DNA from: Burkholderiaceae bacterium
Lineage (GTDB): Bacteria > Pseudomonadota > Gammaproteobacteria > Burkholderiales > Burkholderiaceae
Length of the DNA: 15,559 nucleotides
Reading direction: 5' to 3'
NCBI GenBank assembly: GCA_021166835.1
Contig: JAJPEN010000053.1
Span: forward strand, 1-15,559
In this document: piece by piece, positions 8,220-15,559 of the stretch
Layout: every line of letters starts with the position of its first letter
Numbering within the stretch: the first letter of the stretch is position 1
Made by a program: the position numbers and the translations under genes
Notes under the pieces: generated by a model
What the model was told of the DNA's origin: nothing
The model's input: the letters and a program-made list of their open reading frames with translations, nothing else
Database searches by the model: none

Positions 8220-8235
8220 CGTTCCACGTGGAACA
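8220..8235. promoter_or_regulatory. parS-like ParB binding site 3 (GTTCCACGTGGAAC type)
   Basis: CGTTCCACGTGGAACA contains a perfect 14-bp palindrome. It differs from the other two sites by the symmetric change TTTCAC to TTCCAC, a known parS variant (the Pseudomonas-type site has TTCCACGTGGAA). It begins 87 bp after site 2 begins (71 bp between the sites) and ends 57 bp before the mnmG -10 box, so ParB bound here could affect transcription of its own operon. Confidence 0.82.
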
Positions 8236-8292
8236 AACCGCAGCCCACTCGCCTTACGCCTTCCGGCCGCATAGCCGAAACCGCCCCCGTCC

Positions 8293-8298
8293 TATAAT
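8293..8298 (+). promoter_or_regulatory. -10 box of a likely promoter for mnmG-rsmG-parA-parB
   Basis: TATAAT is a perfect sigma70 -10 hexamer in otherwise GC-rich DNA, 63 nt before the mnmG GTG. No good TTGACA-like -35 lies 16-18 bp upstream (the 17-bp position reads CATAGC). The promoter may depend on other contacts or an activator. Confidence 0.55.
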
Positions 8299-8361
8299 CT
8301 CGCCCTGATTCCCTCGCCCGCTTCGCGCAAGCCTTCGAAGCGCCACCCCCTGGATTCCACC

Positions 8362-10269
8362 GTGCATTCGATCGACTATCCGCAACCCTTCGACGTCATC
8401 GTCGTCGGAGGAGGGCACGCGGGCACGGAAGCCGCGCTCGCCGCGGCCCGGATGGGCGCACGAACGCTGCTGCTCACGCACAGTATCGAGACGCTGGGCC
8501 AGATGTCCTGCAACCCGTCGATCGGCGGGATCGGCAAGGGTCACCTGGTGAAGGAGGTGGATGCGCTCGGCGGTGCCATGGCCGCCGCCACCGACGAGGC
8601 AGGCATCCAGTTCCGGATCCTTAATCGCAGCAAGGGCCCGGCCGTGCGCGCCACCCGCGCGCAGGCCGACCGCGTCCTCTATCGGCAGGCGATCCGCTCG
8701 CGGCTCGAGCGACAGCCGAATCTCTGGCTGTTCCAGCAGGCGGTCGACGACCTGCTGATCGACGGGGATCGCGTCGCGGGCGCCGTGACGCAACTGGGTG
8801 TGCGCTTCCGCGCGCGCACCGTCGTTCTCACGGCCGGCACCTTCCTCAACGGGCTCGTTCACGTCGGGCTCGCGCACCATTCGGCCGGCCGCGCCGGCGA
8901 CCCGCCGTCGATCTCGCTCGCGCAGCGTCTGCAGGAATTGCAGCTGCCGCAAGGGCGGCTGAAGACGGGGACGCCGCCGCGTATCGACGGGCGGACGATC
9001 GACTTTTCGCGCTGTGAGGAGCAGCCCGGCGACCTCGACCCGGTCCCGGTCTTCTCGTTCCTCGGCCGTTCCGAGCAGCATCCGCGCCAGTTGCCCTGCT
9101 GGGTTACGCATACCAACGAGCGGACGCACGAGATCATTCGCGGCGGACTGGATCGCAGTCCGCTCTACACCGGCGTCATCGACGGCATTGGTCCGCGCTA
9201 TTGCCCGTCGATCGAGGACAAGATCCAGCGCTTCCGCGGCAAGAGCGCACACCAGATCTTCCTCGAGCCCGAAGGTCTGACGACGCACGAGTTCTACCCG
9301 AACGGCGTGTCGACGAGCCTGCCTTTCGACGTCCAGCTCGCCATGGTCCGCTCGATCGCCGGCCTGGAGAACGCGCATCTGCTGCGCCCCGGCTACGCGA
9401 TCGAATACGACTATTTCGATCCGCGTGCGCTGCGCCCCTCGCTCGAGACGCGGGCGATCGGCGGGCTCTTCTTCGCCGGCCAGATCAACGGAACCACCGG
9501 CTACGAGGAGGCCGCCGCGCAGGGGCTGCTGGCCGGGATCAACGCCGCGCTGCAGGTACAGGAGCGCGAGCCCTGGTGCCCGCGCCGCGACGAGGCGTAT
9601 CTCGGCGTGCTGGTCGACGACCTGGTGACGCGCGGCGTGACCGAACCCTATCGGATGTTCACCAGTCGCGCCGAGTACCGGCTCAGTCTCCGCGAAGATA
9701 ACGCCGACCTGCGACTGACGGACGCCGGGCGCCGGCTCGGCTGCGTCGACGACGAGCGATGGGCAGCCTTCGAGCGCAAGCGCGAGGCCATCGAGCAGGA
9801 GCTGCAGCGCATGCGCGGCACGCGACTGGGCTCGCTGCCGGCGAACGCCGAAATCGAGCGACTCGCCTTCGATCGCGAGCAGTCGTTGGCCGATCTGATG
9901 CGCAGGCCCGAGGTGGACTACGAAGTGCTCGCGCGAATCGGCTCCGCCGTGCCCGACGACCCGGTCGTCGCCGAACAGGTCGAGATCCAGCTGAAATACG
10001 CGGGCTACATTGCCCGCCAGCAGGCGGAGATCGCACGCAGCGAGAGAAACGAGAGCTTCTCGATTCCCGAGGGCTTCGACTACTCGGCGGTGAAGGGCCT
10101 GTCTTTCGAGGTGCGGCAACGCCTGACGCAACAGCGTCCGACCACCGTGGGGCAGGCGGCGCGCATCTCCGGCGTCACGCCGGCGGCGATCTCTCTGCTC
10201 CTCGTGCACCTGAAGAAGCGCCAGCGCGAGCGCTCTGCGCCGGAGGATGGCGGTCAGCGTGCAGCCTGA
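8362..10269 (+). CDS. mnmG: tRNA uridine-5-carboxymethylaminomethyl modification enzyme MnmG (GidA)
   Basis: Protein of 635 residues, the normal length, starting at a GTG. The following [20 protein letters not shown] aligns with the usual MnmG N-terminus, but no Shine-Dalgarno is visible. The FAD motif GGGHAG is at 16-21. The conserved [12 protein letters not shown] starts at C50, and the second active-site cysteine is C281 in [24 protein letters not shown] lies near 370-390, and a C-terminal helical domain binds tRNA and the partner MnmE. With MnmE, MnmG uses FAD, NADH and methylene-tetrahydrofolate to install the cmnm5 group on the wobble uridine of several tRNAs in the cytosol. It heads the mnmG-rsmG-parA-parB run; its last 23 nt overlap the start of rsmG. 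Confidence 0.97.
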   Translation: MHSIDYPQPFDVIVVGGGHAGTEAALAAARMGARTLLLTHSIETLGQMSCNPSIGGIGKGHLVKEVDALGGAMAAATDEAGIQFRILNRSKGPAVRATRAQADRVLYRQAIRSRLERQPNLWLFQQAVDDLLIDGDRVAGAVTQLGVRFRARTVVLTAGTFLNGLVHVGLAHHSAGRAGDPPSISLAQRLQELQLPQGRLKTGTPPRIDGRTIDFSRCEEQPGDLDPVPVFSFLGRSEQHPRQLPCWVTHTNERTHEIIRGGLDRSPLYTGVIDGIGPRYCPSIEDKIQRFRGKSAHQIFLEPEGLTTHEFYPNGVSTSLPFDVQLAMVRSIAGLENAHLLRPGYAIEYDYFDPRALRPSLETRAIGGLFFAGQINGTTGYEEAAAQGLLAGINAALQVQEREPWCPRRDEAYLGVLVDDLVTRGVTEPYRMFTSRAEYRLSLREDNADLRLTDAGRRLGCVDDERWAAFERKREAIEQELQRMRGTRLGSLPANAEIERLAFDREQSLADLMRRPEVDYEVLARIGSAVPDDPVVAEQVEIQLKYAGYIARQQAEIARSERNESFSIPEGFDYSAVKGLSFEVRQRLTQQRPTTVGQAARISGVTPAAISLLLVHLKKRQRERSAPEDGGQRAA

Positions 10270-11002
10270 GAGCGCGGCTCGCCTGCGCGCAGCGCTGCAG
10301 AGCGTGGATACCTGGCCTCAGGACTCTGCTGCGCAGCGGGCGCTCACTGATGCGCTACTGCGCTATCTCGCGTTGCTCGCGAAATGGAACCGAATCTACA
10401 ACCTTACCGCGGTTCGTGACGCCGACCGGATGCTGGTCCAGCACCTGTTCGACTGCGCTGCGGTGGCAACTCCCCTGAAGCGACTGGTCGAGCGGCAGCG
10501 TTCGCTGCGGCCCGGCGGCAGCGATCACCACCGCGACCGCGCCGAAGGCCGGCCCCGCATCGTCGACGTCGGCAGCGGAGCGGGGCTGCCGGGCGTGGTG
10601 CTCGCGCTGCTGTGGCCCGAGGCCCATTTCGTTCTCGTCGAGCCGGTGGCCAAGAAAGCCGCCTTTCTGCAGCAGGTCAAGACGGAGTTGGCGCTCGCCA
10701 ACATCGATGTCGCGCGCTGCAAGGCCGAGGACCTGCCGGCGACCGGCGCAGCGCCCGACGCCGTCGTCTGTCGCGCCTTCGCCTCGCTCGCCGATTACGC
10801 GACTGCCATCGAGTCCCTCGTCGGGCCATATACCGCCGTCGCGGCGATGAAGGCCCGCCTCGACGAAAACGAGAAGCGTGCGCTCACCAATGGCTGGCGG
10901 ATCGCGGAAGAAATCGAGCTGCAGGTGCCCGAACTCGACGCCCGCCGCAGCCTCGTCGTTCTCGAGCGTCCTCGCGCGCAGGCAGGAGTGGAAACCACGT
11001 GA
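10247..11002 (+). CDS. rsmG: 16S rRNA (guanine-527-N7)-methyltransferase RsmG (GidB)
   Basis: Protein of 251 residues, longer than the usual 205-220. [20 protein letters not shown] and the SAM-binding [19 protein letters not shown] (near 105-123) are diagnostic of RsmG, which methylates G527 of 16S rRNA; loss gives low-level streptomycin resistance. Between the N-terminal part and the SAM motif there is an insertion of roughly 25 hydrophilic residues (about 78-103), which accounts for the extra length. The ATG at 10247 is immediately preceded by GGAGG. Because that leaves no spacer, the in-frame GTG at 10259, 12 nt from GGAGG, could be the true start. The gene overlaps mnmG by 23 nt and its TGA overlaps the parA GTG, so translation of the four genes is probably coupled. 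Confidence 0.95.
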   Translation: MAVSVQPESAARLRAALQSVDTWPQDSAAQRALTDALLRYLALLAKWNRIYNLTAVRDADRMLVQHLFDCAAVATPLKRLVERQRSLRPGGSDHHRDRAEGRPRIVDVGSGAGLPGVVLALLWPEAHFVLVEPVAKKAAFLQQVKTELALANIDVARCKAEDLPATGAAPDAVVCRAFASLADYATAIESLVGPYTAVAAMKARLDENEKRALTNGWRIAEEIELQVPELDARRSLVVLERPRAQAGVETT

Positions 11003-11928
11003 CCAAAATCGAGAACAGACGTGAAAGCGGGCGCTCACATGCGCCAAAGATCTTCGTTGTCGCCAACCAGAAGGGGGGCGTCGGCAAGACGACCACGTCG
11101 GTGAATCTTGCTGCCGCGCTCGCCCGGCACGGCAAGCGCACGCTGCTCGTCGACCTGGACCCGCAGGGCAACGCGACGATGGGCAGCGGCATCGACAAGC
11201 GGGCGCTCGGGCGCTCGGTCTATCACGTGCTGATCGGTCTCGCCGACGTCGTCGACGCCACCCGCCGCTCCGAGAACAGCGGCTACGACGTGTTGCCGGC
11301 CAACCGCGACCTGGCGGGCGCAGAGCTCGACCTGGTCGATTTCGACGAGCGCGAATCGCGGTTGAAGGACGCGCTCGAAGCGGTGCTCGACCAGTACGAC
11401 TTCGTGCTGATCGACTGCCCGCCGTCGTTGTCGCTGCTCACGTTGAACGGCTTCTGCGCCGCGCACGGCGTCGTCATCCCGATGCAGTGCGAGTACTTCG
11501 CGCTCGAGGGGCTGTCCGATCTGGTCAACACGATCAAGAAAGTGCATGCCAACTTCAACCCGGATCTGCAGGTGATCGGGCTGTTGCGCGTCATGTTCGA
11601 CCCGCGCGTGACGCTCACGCAGCAGGTCTCCGCGCAGCTCGAGCAGCATTTCGGCGACAAGGTGTTCCGCACGATCATTCCGCGCAACGTCCGGCTGGCA
11701 GAGGCGCCGAGCTACGGCCTGCCGGGGATCGTTTTCGACCCGCAGTCGAAGGGCGCACGCGCCTATCTGCAGTTCGGCGCCGAGCTGGTCGAGCGCGTCG
11801 CCGGCTGGTCGCGGCGAGCCGCGCCGACGCCGACGCCGGCGGCAGCTGGACCCCCGCCCGCCGCGCCGACAGCCTCCGCGCCGCATCCCGCTTCCGCCCT
11901 TCCCGATTCCCCGGAGCCCTCCCGATGA
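10999..11928 (+). CDS. parA: Chromosome partitioning ATPase ParA (Soj)
   Basis: Protein of 309 residues from a GTG at 10999 that overlaps the rsmG stop (GTGA). AGGAG at 10984-10988 supports this start. The deviant Walker A motif KGGVGKTT is at 25-32, followed by VDLDPQGNATMGSGI (Walker A-prime region) and a Walker B-type FVLIDCPPSLSLLTLN. IIPRNVRLAEAPSYGLP is typical of chromosomal ParA/Soj. The ATP-bound dimer binds DNA non-specifically, and ParB-parS stimulates its ATPase to drive origin segregation. The family core ends near residue 266; a Pro/Ala/Ser-rich tail of about 43 residues follows, which is unusual. The stop overlaps the parB start (ATGA). Confidence 0.96.
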   Translation: MTKIENRRESGRSHAPKIFVVANQKGGVGKTTTSVNLAAALARHGKRTLLVDLDPQGNATMGSGIDKRALGRSVYHVLIGLADVVDATRRSENSGYDVLPANRDLAGAELDLVDFDERESRLKDALEAVLDQYDFVLIDCPPSLSLLTLNGFCAAHGVVIPMQCEYFALEGLSDLVNTIKKVHANFNPDLQVIGLLRVMFDPRVTLTQQVSAQLEQHFGDKVFRTIIPRNVRLAEAPSYGLPGIVFDPQSKGARAYLQFGAELVERVAGWSRRAAPTPTPAAAGPPPAAPTASAPHPASALPDSPEPSR

Positions 11929-12827
11929 GCAAGAACCCGAAGCTTCGCGTCAAGGGCCTCGGCCGCGGCCTCGACGCGCTGCTCGGCGGCGACGAGCCGT
12001 CCCGTTCCGAGCCGTCGCGCTCCGACGAGCCGGCGCGCGCGCTGCCGCTGGACGCGCTGCAGCCCGGTCGTTACCAGCCGCGCACCCGAATGGACGAGTC
12101 TTCGCTGCAGGAGCTTGCCGCGTCGATCCGCGGCCACGGCGTGATGCAGCCGATCGTCGTGCGTCCGATCGGCGAAGGCCGCTGGGAGATCATCGCCGGC
12201 GAGCGGCGCTACCGTGCGGCCGGCCTCGCCGGGCTCACCGAAGTGCCGGTAGTCGTGCGCGAGGTGTCCGACGAGCAGGCGCTCGCGATGGCGCTCATCG
12301 AGAACCTGCAGCGCGAGGATCTCAATCCGCTCGAGCAGGCGCAGGCCATCCGCCGCCTCACCGCGGAGTTCGGCTATTCGCACGAGCAGGCCGCCGACGC
12401 GCTCGGCCGATCGAGAAGCGCGACGACGAACCTGCTGCGCCTGCTGCAGCTGGCCGAGCCGGTGCAGACGATGCTGCTGGCCAGCGATCTCGACATGGGG
12501 CACGCGCGCGCGCTGCTCGCGCTCGACAAGGCCGAGCAGATCCTGCTGGCGCAGCGCGTTGTCGACCGGCGCCTGTCGGTGCGCGAAACCGAGCAGCTGG
12601 TGCAGCGTGCGCTGGCCGAAGCGCAGGGGAGCCCAAACGGCGCCAGCAGTCGCCGCCGCGCGCCCGACCGCGACCTCGAACGCCTGCAGGAGCGCATCGC
12701 CGATGCGCTCGCCACGCCGGTCGCGCTACGTTCGAACGCACGCGGTCGCGGCAGACTGACGATCTCTTTTTCGAGCCACGAGCAGTTCCAGGGTCTGCTC
12801 GACCGGCTGGGTATCGCCGCCGATTGA
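11925..12827 (+). CDS. parB: Chromosome partitioning protein ParB (CTPase, parS-binding)
   Basis: Protein of 300 residues. The N-terminal KGLGRGLDALLGG is the box that stimulates ParA ATPase. A short Ser/Glu/Arg-rich linker (SRSEPSRSDEP) follows, then the ParB/Srx CTPase domain with GERRYRAA and ENLQREDLNPLEQA. A helix-turn-helix (GYSHEQAADALGRSRSATTN) reads parS, MGHARALL follows, and the C-terminal dimerisation domain has LTISFSSHEQF. ParB loads as a CTP-dependent sliding clamp at parS and spreads to form the partition complex. Three parS-like sites in this window are its likely targets. The start is set by GGAG at 11913-11916 and by the 4-nt overlap with parA. The stop codon lies inside a FNR-box-like inverted repeat before the atp promoter. 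Confidence 0.97.
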   Translation: MSKNPKLRVKGLGRGLDALLGGDEPSRSEPSRSDEPARALPLDALQPGRYQPRTRMDESSLQELAASIRGHGVMQPIVVRPIGEGRWEIIAGERRYRAAGLAGLTEVPVVVREVSDEQALAMALIENLQREDLNPLEQAQAIRRLTAEFGYSHEQAADALGRSRSATTNLLRLLQLAEPVQTMLLASDLDMGHARALLALDKAEQILLAQRVVDRRLSVRETEQLVQRALAEAQGSPNGASSRRRAPDRDLERLQERIADALATPVALRSNARGRGRLTISFSSHEQFQGLLDRLGIAAD

Positions 12828-12837
12828 CCCACGTCAA
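12824..12837. promoter_or_regulatory. FNR/CRP-type inverted repeat overlapping the parB stop
   Basis: TTGACCCACGTCAA is a perfect 5-bp inverted repeat with a 4-bp spacer, of the form TTGAY-N4-RTCAA used by FNR/Anr-type regulators. Its centre (12830.5) lies about 70 bp upstream of the start expected for the atp promoter, close to the -71.5 class I activator position. The parB TGA lies inside it. Chance occurrence is possible. Confidence 0.35.
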
Positions 12838-12865
12838 GCATCGCTATTGCAGTGCAGCAACCGGT

Positions 12866-12894
12866 TTGACCCATCTGGTAGCAAGGGCTAGAAT
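12866..12894 (+). promoter_or_regulatory. Sigma70-type promoter of the atp operon
   Basis: TTGACC (12866-12871) and TAGAAT (12889-12894) are separated by exactly 17 bp, each one mismatch from consensus. Transcription would begin near 12901, just before atpI. This is the best-formed promoter in the window and marks the break between the partition operon and the atp operon. Confidence 0.75.
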
Positions 12895-12909
12895 CTCGCG
12901 TCTTTGCCC

Positions 12910-13311
12910 ATGCGGGCCAATGGCCGCGGCCGATCCGTAATCGACATGTTGGCTGCCGTTGGACTGCAGATCGCTGCTGTCGCAGCCTTGGCCTTGTTCG
13001 CCGGGGGCTGGGCAGGCTGGGAAAGTGCCCGGTCGGTCATGCTGGGCGGAGCTGCGGCGATCATCCCGAATGCGTTGTTCGCGCTGCGCTTGACGCTGCA
13101 CAGGAAACGCACGCCGGAGTCCTATCCGGTGGTCTTCTTCCTGTGGGAGTTCGTCAAGATCGGACTCACGATCCTGCTGCTGTTCTGGATCGTGAAGACG
13201 CAGGCGGACATCCGGTGGCTCTGGCTGCTCATCGGGCTGATCGCGGCGTTGCAGGCTCCGCTGTTCGCCATGGCCTTCGAGCGCAGTCCCCTGTCGAAGG
13301 GCAGGTCGTGA
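12910..13311 (+). CDS. atpI: ATP synthase protein I (AtpI)
   Basis: Small hydrophobic protein of 133 residues with four predicted membrane helices (about 12-32, 40-58, 73-95 and 100-118). Position and character match AtpI/UncI, the first, non-structural gene of proteobacterial atp operons, thought to assist assembly of the c-ring or cation supply in the inner membrane. The ATG at 12910 is chosen because the sequence after it (MRANGRGRSVIDML) resembles the short basic AtpI N-terminus; a TTG at 12904 is possible. No Shine-Dalgarno is visible, and the predicted start of transcription is only about 9 nt upstream, so the mRNA may be near-leaderless. An ATG at 12946 is an alternative start. Confidence 0.85.
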   Translation: MRANGRGRSVIDMLAAVGLQIAAVAALALFAGGWAGWESARSVMLGGAAAIIPNALFALRLTLHRKRTPESYPVVFFLWEFVKIGLTILLLFWIVKTQADIRWLWLLIGLIAALQAPLFAMAFERSPLSKGRS

Positions 13312-13347
13312 CGATCCGATAACGGTTTTTGCACCGCATACGAGTCC

Positions 13348-14169
13348 ATGGCAGCTGAAGCGCACGCACCGACCGCCTCAGAATACATCGTCCACCACCT
13401 GACGCACCTCAATTCCTCGGGTGGCGCGCAGAAGAACATCATCGACTTCGCGATCGTCAACTGGGACACCGTCTTCTGGTCGGTGATCACAGCGGTGCTC
13501 GCGGGCTGGCTGATGCACCGCGCCGCGCGGCTCATCACCACGGGTGCACCCAACCGTTTCGTCGGCGCCATCGAGTCGGTCGTCGAGTTCGTCCACGAGC
13601 AGGCGCGTGCGATCGTGCATGGCGACCTCACCTACGTTGCCCCGCTTGCGCTCGTCTCGTTCGTCTGGATTTTCCTGATGAACGCGATCGACCTGATCCC
13701 GGTCGACCTGTTTCCGCGCATTGCCGAGGTCTTCGGCATCCATTACATGCGCGCGGTGCCCACGGCCGACATCAACGGGACGATTTCGCTGTCGACCGTC
13801 GTCATCGCCTCGTCGCTCTACTACGGCGTCAAGGTCAAGGGCGCGAGCGGCTTCCTGCGCGAACTGTTCACCGCGCCTTTCGGCTCGCATTTCCTGCTGT
13901 GGCCGATCAATTTCGCGATGCAGCTCATCGAGTACCTGGCCAGGCTCGTCTCGCTCGGCATGCGGTTGTTCGGGAACATGTACGCCGGCGAACTCGTGTT
14001 CATGCTGATTGCCCTGCTCGGCGCCACCGTCACCTGGTGGGGCACGGGCCTGCATTTCCTCACCGGGTTGGCCTGGGCGATCTTTCACATCCTGATCATC
14101 ACGCTGCAGGCGTTCATCTTCATGATGCTCGCGCTCGTCTACGTCGGGCAGGGCTTCGAGAAGCACTGA
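13348..14169 (+). CDS. atpB: F0F1 ATP synthase subunit a
   Basis: Protein of 273 residues with several membrane helices, the usual length for betaproteobacterial subunit a. The essential proton-channel arginine (E. coli R210) corresponds to R206 in SLGMRLFGNMYAGELVF. The N-terminal ASEYIVHHLTHLN and the NAIDLIPVD segment are also typical. Subunit a forms the two proton half-channels facing the c-ring in the inner membrane. It lies 36 nt after atpI, with only a weak ribosome binding site before the ATG, and is followed by a 63-nt gap to atpE. Confidence 0.97.
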   Translation: MAAEAHAPTASEYIVHHLTHLNSSGGAQKNIIDFAIVNWDTVFWSVITAVLAGWLMHRAARLITTGAPNRFVGAIESVVEFVHEQARAIVHGDLTYVAPLALVSFVWIFLMNAIDLIPVDLFPRIAEVFGIHYMRAVPTADINGTISLSTVVIASSLYYGVKVKGASGFLRELFTAPFGSHFLLWPINFAMQLIEYLARLVSLGMRLFGNMYAGELVFMLIALLGATVTWWGTGLHFLTGLAWAIFHILIITLQAFIFMMLALVYVGQGFEKH

Positions 14170-14229
14170 TTCCTCGTTTTCGTCTCTCTCTTCACAGTCA
14201 CTGCAACCGTCTTTCTCACGGAGTCCTAG

Positions 14230-14475
<246 letters not shown>

Positions 14476-14515
14476 TCGCAGGGATCCGGTCCATCCAGTT
14501 TCCAGGGGGTCTCAC

Positions 14516-14989
14516 GTGAACCTGAACGCGACGCTCATCGTCCAGATCGTCGTCTTCCTCGCGTTGTGGTGGTTCACCGCGCGTTTCGTCTGGCCGCCGA
14601 TCACGCGCGCACTCGATGCGCGCTCCGAGAAGATCGCCGAAGGCCTGGCCGCCGCCGACAAGGCGAAGGCCGATCTCGCCGCCGCCGAGCGGCGCGCCGA
14701 GCAGGAGCTGCAGCAGGCGCGGGCCGGCGCTTCCGAGGTGCGCAACGTCGCCGAACGGCAGGCCGCGGGAATCGTCGAGAATGCCCGCAACGAGGCAGCG
14801 CAGATCGTCGCGGCCGCACGCAACGCGGCCGAGGAAGAGGCGGTGCTCGCGGCGCAGCGGGCGCGCGAGCAGCTGCGCGAGCAGGTCGCCACGCTGGCGG
14901 TCGCCGGCGCCGAGCGCATCCTGCGCCGCGAGATCGACGCGAACCGCCACGCCGAACTGCTCGGCAACCTGAAGAACGAGCTGCACTGA
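14516..14989 (+). CDS. atpF: F0F1 ATP synthase subunit b
   Basis: Protein of 157 residues starting at a GTG with AGGGGG at 14504-14509 as ribosome binding site. A single N-terminal membrane helix (about 5-25, [20 protein letters not shown]) is followed by [19 protein letters not shown] and a long charged, Ala-rich coiled coil. The end, [20 protein letters not shown], is typical of the delta-binding tip. Two b subunits form the peripheral stalk between a in the membrane and delta/alpha on F1. The 40-nt gap from atpE has no terminator, and atpH begins 4 nt after the stop. Confidence 0.97.
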   Translation: MNLNATLIVQIVVFLALWWFTARFVWPPITRALDARSEKIAEGLAAADKAKADLAAAERRAEQELQQARAGASEVRNVAERQAAGIVENARNEAAQIVAAARNAAEEEAVLAAQRAREQLREQVATLAVAGAERILRREIDANRHAELLGNLKNELH

Positions 14990-14993
14990 CATC

Positions 14994-15527
14994 ATGGCCG
15001 AGTCGCTGACGATCGCCCGGCCCTACGCCGAAGCCGCCTTCGACCTCGCCCGCGAGGCCGGCACGCTGGCGTCGTGGTCCGACGCGCTGCAACGCCTGGC
15101 CGCGGTAGTCGACACCGACAGCGCGCGCGAGCTGATCGGCAACCCGCTCGTTTCGGGCGAGCAGGTCGCGCGGCTCGTCGCCGACGCCAGCGGCCAGCTG
15201 AGCGCCGAGCAGGCCAATTTCGTGCAGGTGCTCGCCGAGAACGAGCGGCTCGCGGTGCTGCCCGAGATCGCGCAGCTCTTCGAGCGGCTGCGCAACGAGT
15301 ACGAGGGCGTGCTCGACGCGCAGATCCGCTCGGCCTATCCGCTCGTGCAGCAGCAGATCGACGACATCGTCGCGACGCTCGCGGCGAAATACGGCAAGCA
15401 GATCAAGCCGTCGGTCGTCGTCGACGCCAGCCTCATCGGCGGCGTGGCGGTGAAGATCGGCGACGAGGTGATCGACGCTTCCGTGCGCGGCAAGCTGGCC
15501 CAGATGGCCAGCGCGATGAAGCTTTAA
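14994..15527 (+). CDS. atpH: F0F1 ATP synthase subunit delta
   Basis: Protein of 177 residues, the usual length. The N-terminal ARPYAEAAFDLAREAG, the central NFVQVLAENERLAVLPEI and the C-terminal GGVAVKIGDEVIDASVRGKLAQM are diagnostic of AtpH/OSCP. Delta caps the alpha3beta3 head and joins it to the b-subunit stalk. The start lies 4 nt behind the atpF stop, suggesting coupled translation. Confidence 0.97.
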   Translation: MAESLTIARPYAEAAFDLAREAGTLASWSDALQRLAAVVDTDSARELIGNPLVSGEQVARLVADASGQLSAEQANFVQVLAENERLAVLPEIAQLFERLRNEYEGVLDAQIRSAYPLVQQQIDDIVATLAAKYGKQIKPSVVVDASLIGGVAVKIGDEVIDASVRGKLAQMASAMKL

Positions 15528-15542
15528 GCCAAGGGGTATCCC

Positions 15543-15559
15543 ATGCAACTGAATCCGGC
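15543..15559 (+). CDS. atpA: F0F1 ATP synthase subunit alpha, first codons (cut by window end)
   Basis: Only ATG plus four full codons are present, reading MQLNP, which is the start of AtpA in betaproteobacteria (typically MQLNPSEIS). AAGGGG at 15531-15536 is a well-spaced ribosome binding site, and the position behind atpH fits the standard operon order. Confidence 0.9.

Larger units (their letters stand above)
8030..8361. other. Divergent intergenic region between DUF2892 gene and mnmG
   Basis: This 332-bp stretch has no gene. It holds two parS-like sites (8133-8148 and 8220-8235) and the mnmG -10 box (8293-8298). It also has a small inverted repeat, TCCTC-GCTTT-GAGGA at 8083-8097, of unknown role upstream of the DUF2892 gene. 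DnaA boxes close to TTATCCACA were looked for and not seen. Confidence 0.7.

Noticed and set aside
8030..8272. N-terminal extension of the DUF2892 gene
   Set aside because: Would translate two parS-like palindromes (giving FHVK/FHVE strings) and promoter DNA; the ATG at 8029 has its own ribosome binding site.
7099..8361. oriC upstream of mnmG, as in E. coli
   Set aside because: No cluster of TTATCCACA-like DnaA boxes and no clear AT-rich unwinding region; betaproteobacterial origins are generally near dnaA.
8254..10209. Long minus-strand open frame antisense to mnmG
   Set aside because: Shadow of the mnmG codon pattern with no domain signature or credible start.
10993..11004. CCACGTGA at the rsmG/parA junction as a parS half-site
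   Set aside because: The flanks do not match parS on either side; it is the GTG start overlapping the rsmG stop.
14509..14524. CACGTGAA-containing sequence at the atpF start as a fourth parS
   Set aside because: Only about 12 of 16 positions match, the palindrome is broken, and the bases are explained by the atpF start codon.

Overview
This GC-rich window comes from a betaproteobacterium, most likely a member of the Burkholderiales or a close relative. The gene order mnmG-rsmG-parA-parB-atpI-atpB-atpE-atpF-atpH-atpA, with the chromosome-partition genes directly upstream of the F0F1 ATP synthase operon, is typical of that class. Three parS-like sites and the parAB genes suggest the window lies in the origin-proximal (centromere) part of a main chromosome. 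No origin itself is visible.

Left part (1-7098), accessory metabolism. The window opens with the last 39 codons of an IS110-type (bridge-RNA-guided) transposase. Its stop lies 28 bp from the convergent stop of a PdxA-family dehydrogenase gene on the minus strand. From about 1.29 kb a plus-strand run follows: a methylmalonate/malonate semialdehyde dehydrogenase (mmsA), a guanidinium exporter of the SMR family (gdx/sugE), a succinate-semialdehyde dehydrogenase (gabD), a zinc alcohol dehydrogenase, and an FAD-dependent L-2-hydroxyglutarate dehydrogenase-like protein. Close spacing and good ribosome binding sites suggest that the first four form one transcription unit. The set suggests oxidation of hydroxy acids and semialdehydes feeding into succinate, 2-oxoglutarate and acyl-CoA. 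A parS-like site lies in the gap before the last gene.

Middle part (7099-8361), gene-poor. About 730 bp without a convincing gene holds a very GC-rich tract, a 24-bp perfect palindrome matching the LacI-family operator pattern and flanked by two 16-bp direct repeats, several shorter palindromes, and ten tandem copies of a 14-bp unit. Next is a small minus-strand DUF2892 membrane protein gene. Its upstream region, shared with mnmG, carries two more parS-like sites and a TATAAT -10 box.

Right part (8362-15559), core genes. mnmG (tRNA wobble-uridine modification), rsmG (16S rRNA m7G methyltransferase), parA and parB overlap end to end and look like one operon. ParB should load at the parS sites just upstream, and ParA should move the ParB-parS complex. 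After a short gap with a well-formed sigma70-type promoter, the atp operon starts: atpI, then F0 subunits a, c and b, then delta. The window ends in the first codons of atpA.

No tRNA, rRNA, CRISPR array, toxin-antitoxin pair or clear rho-independent terminator was found. No clearly new multi-gene system is visible. The least explained sequence is the 7.1-7.8 kb intergenic region.
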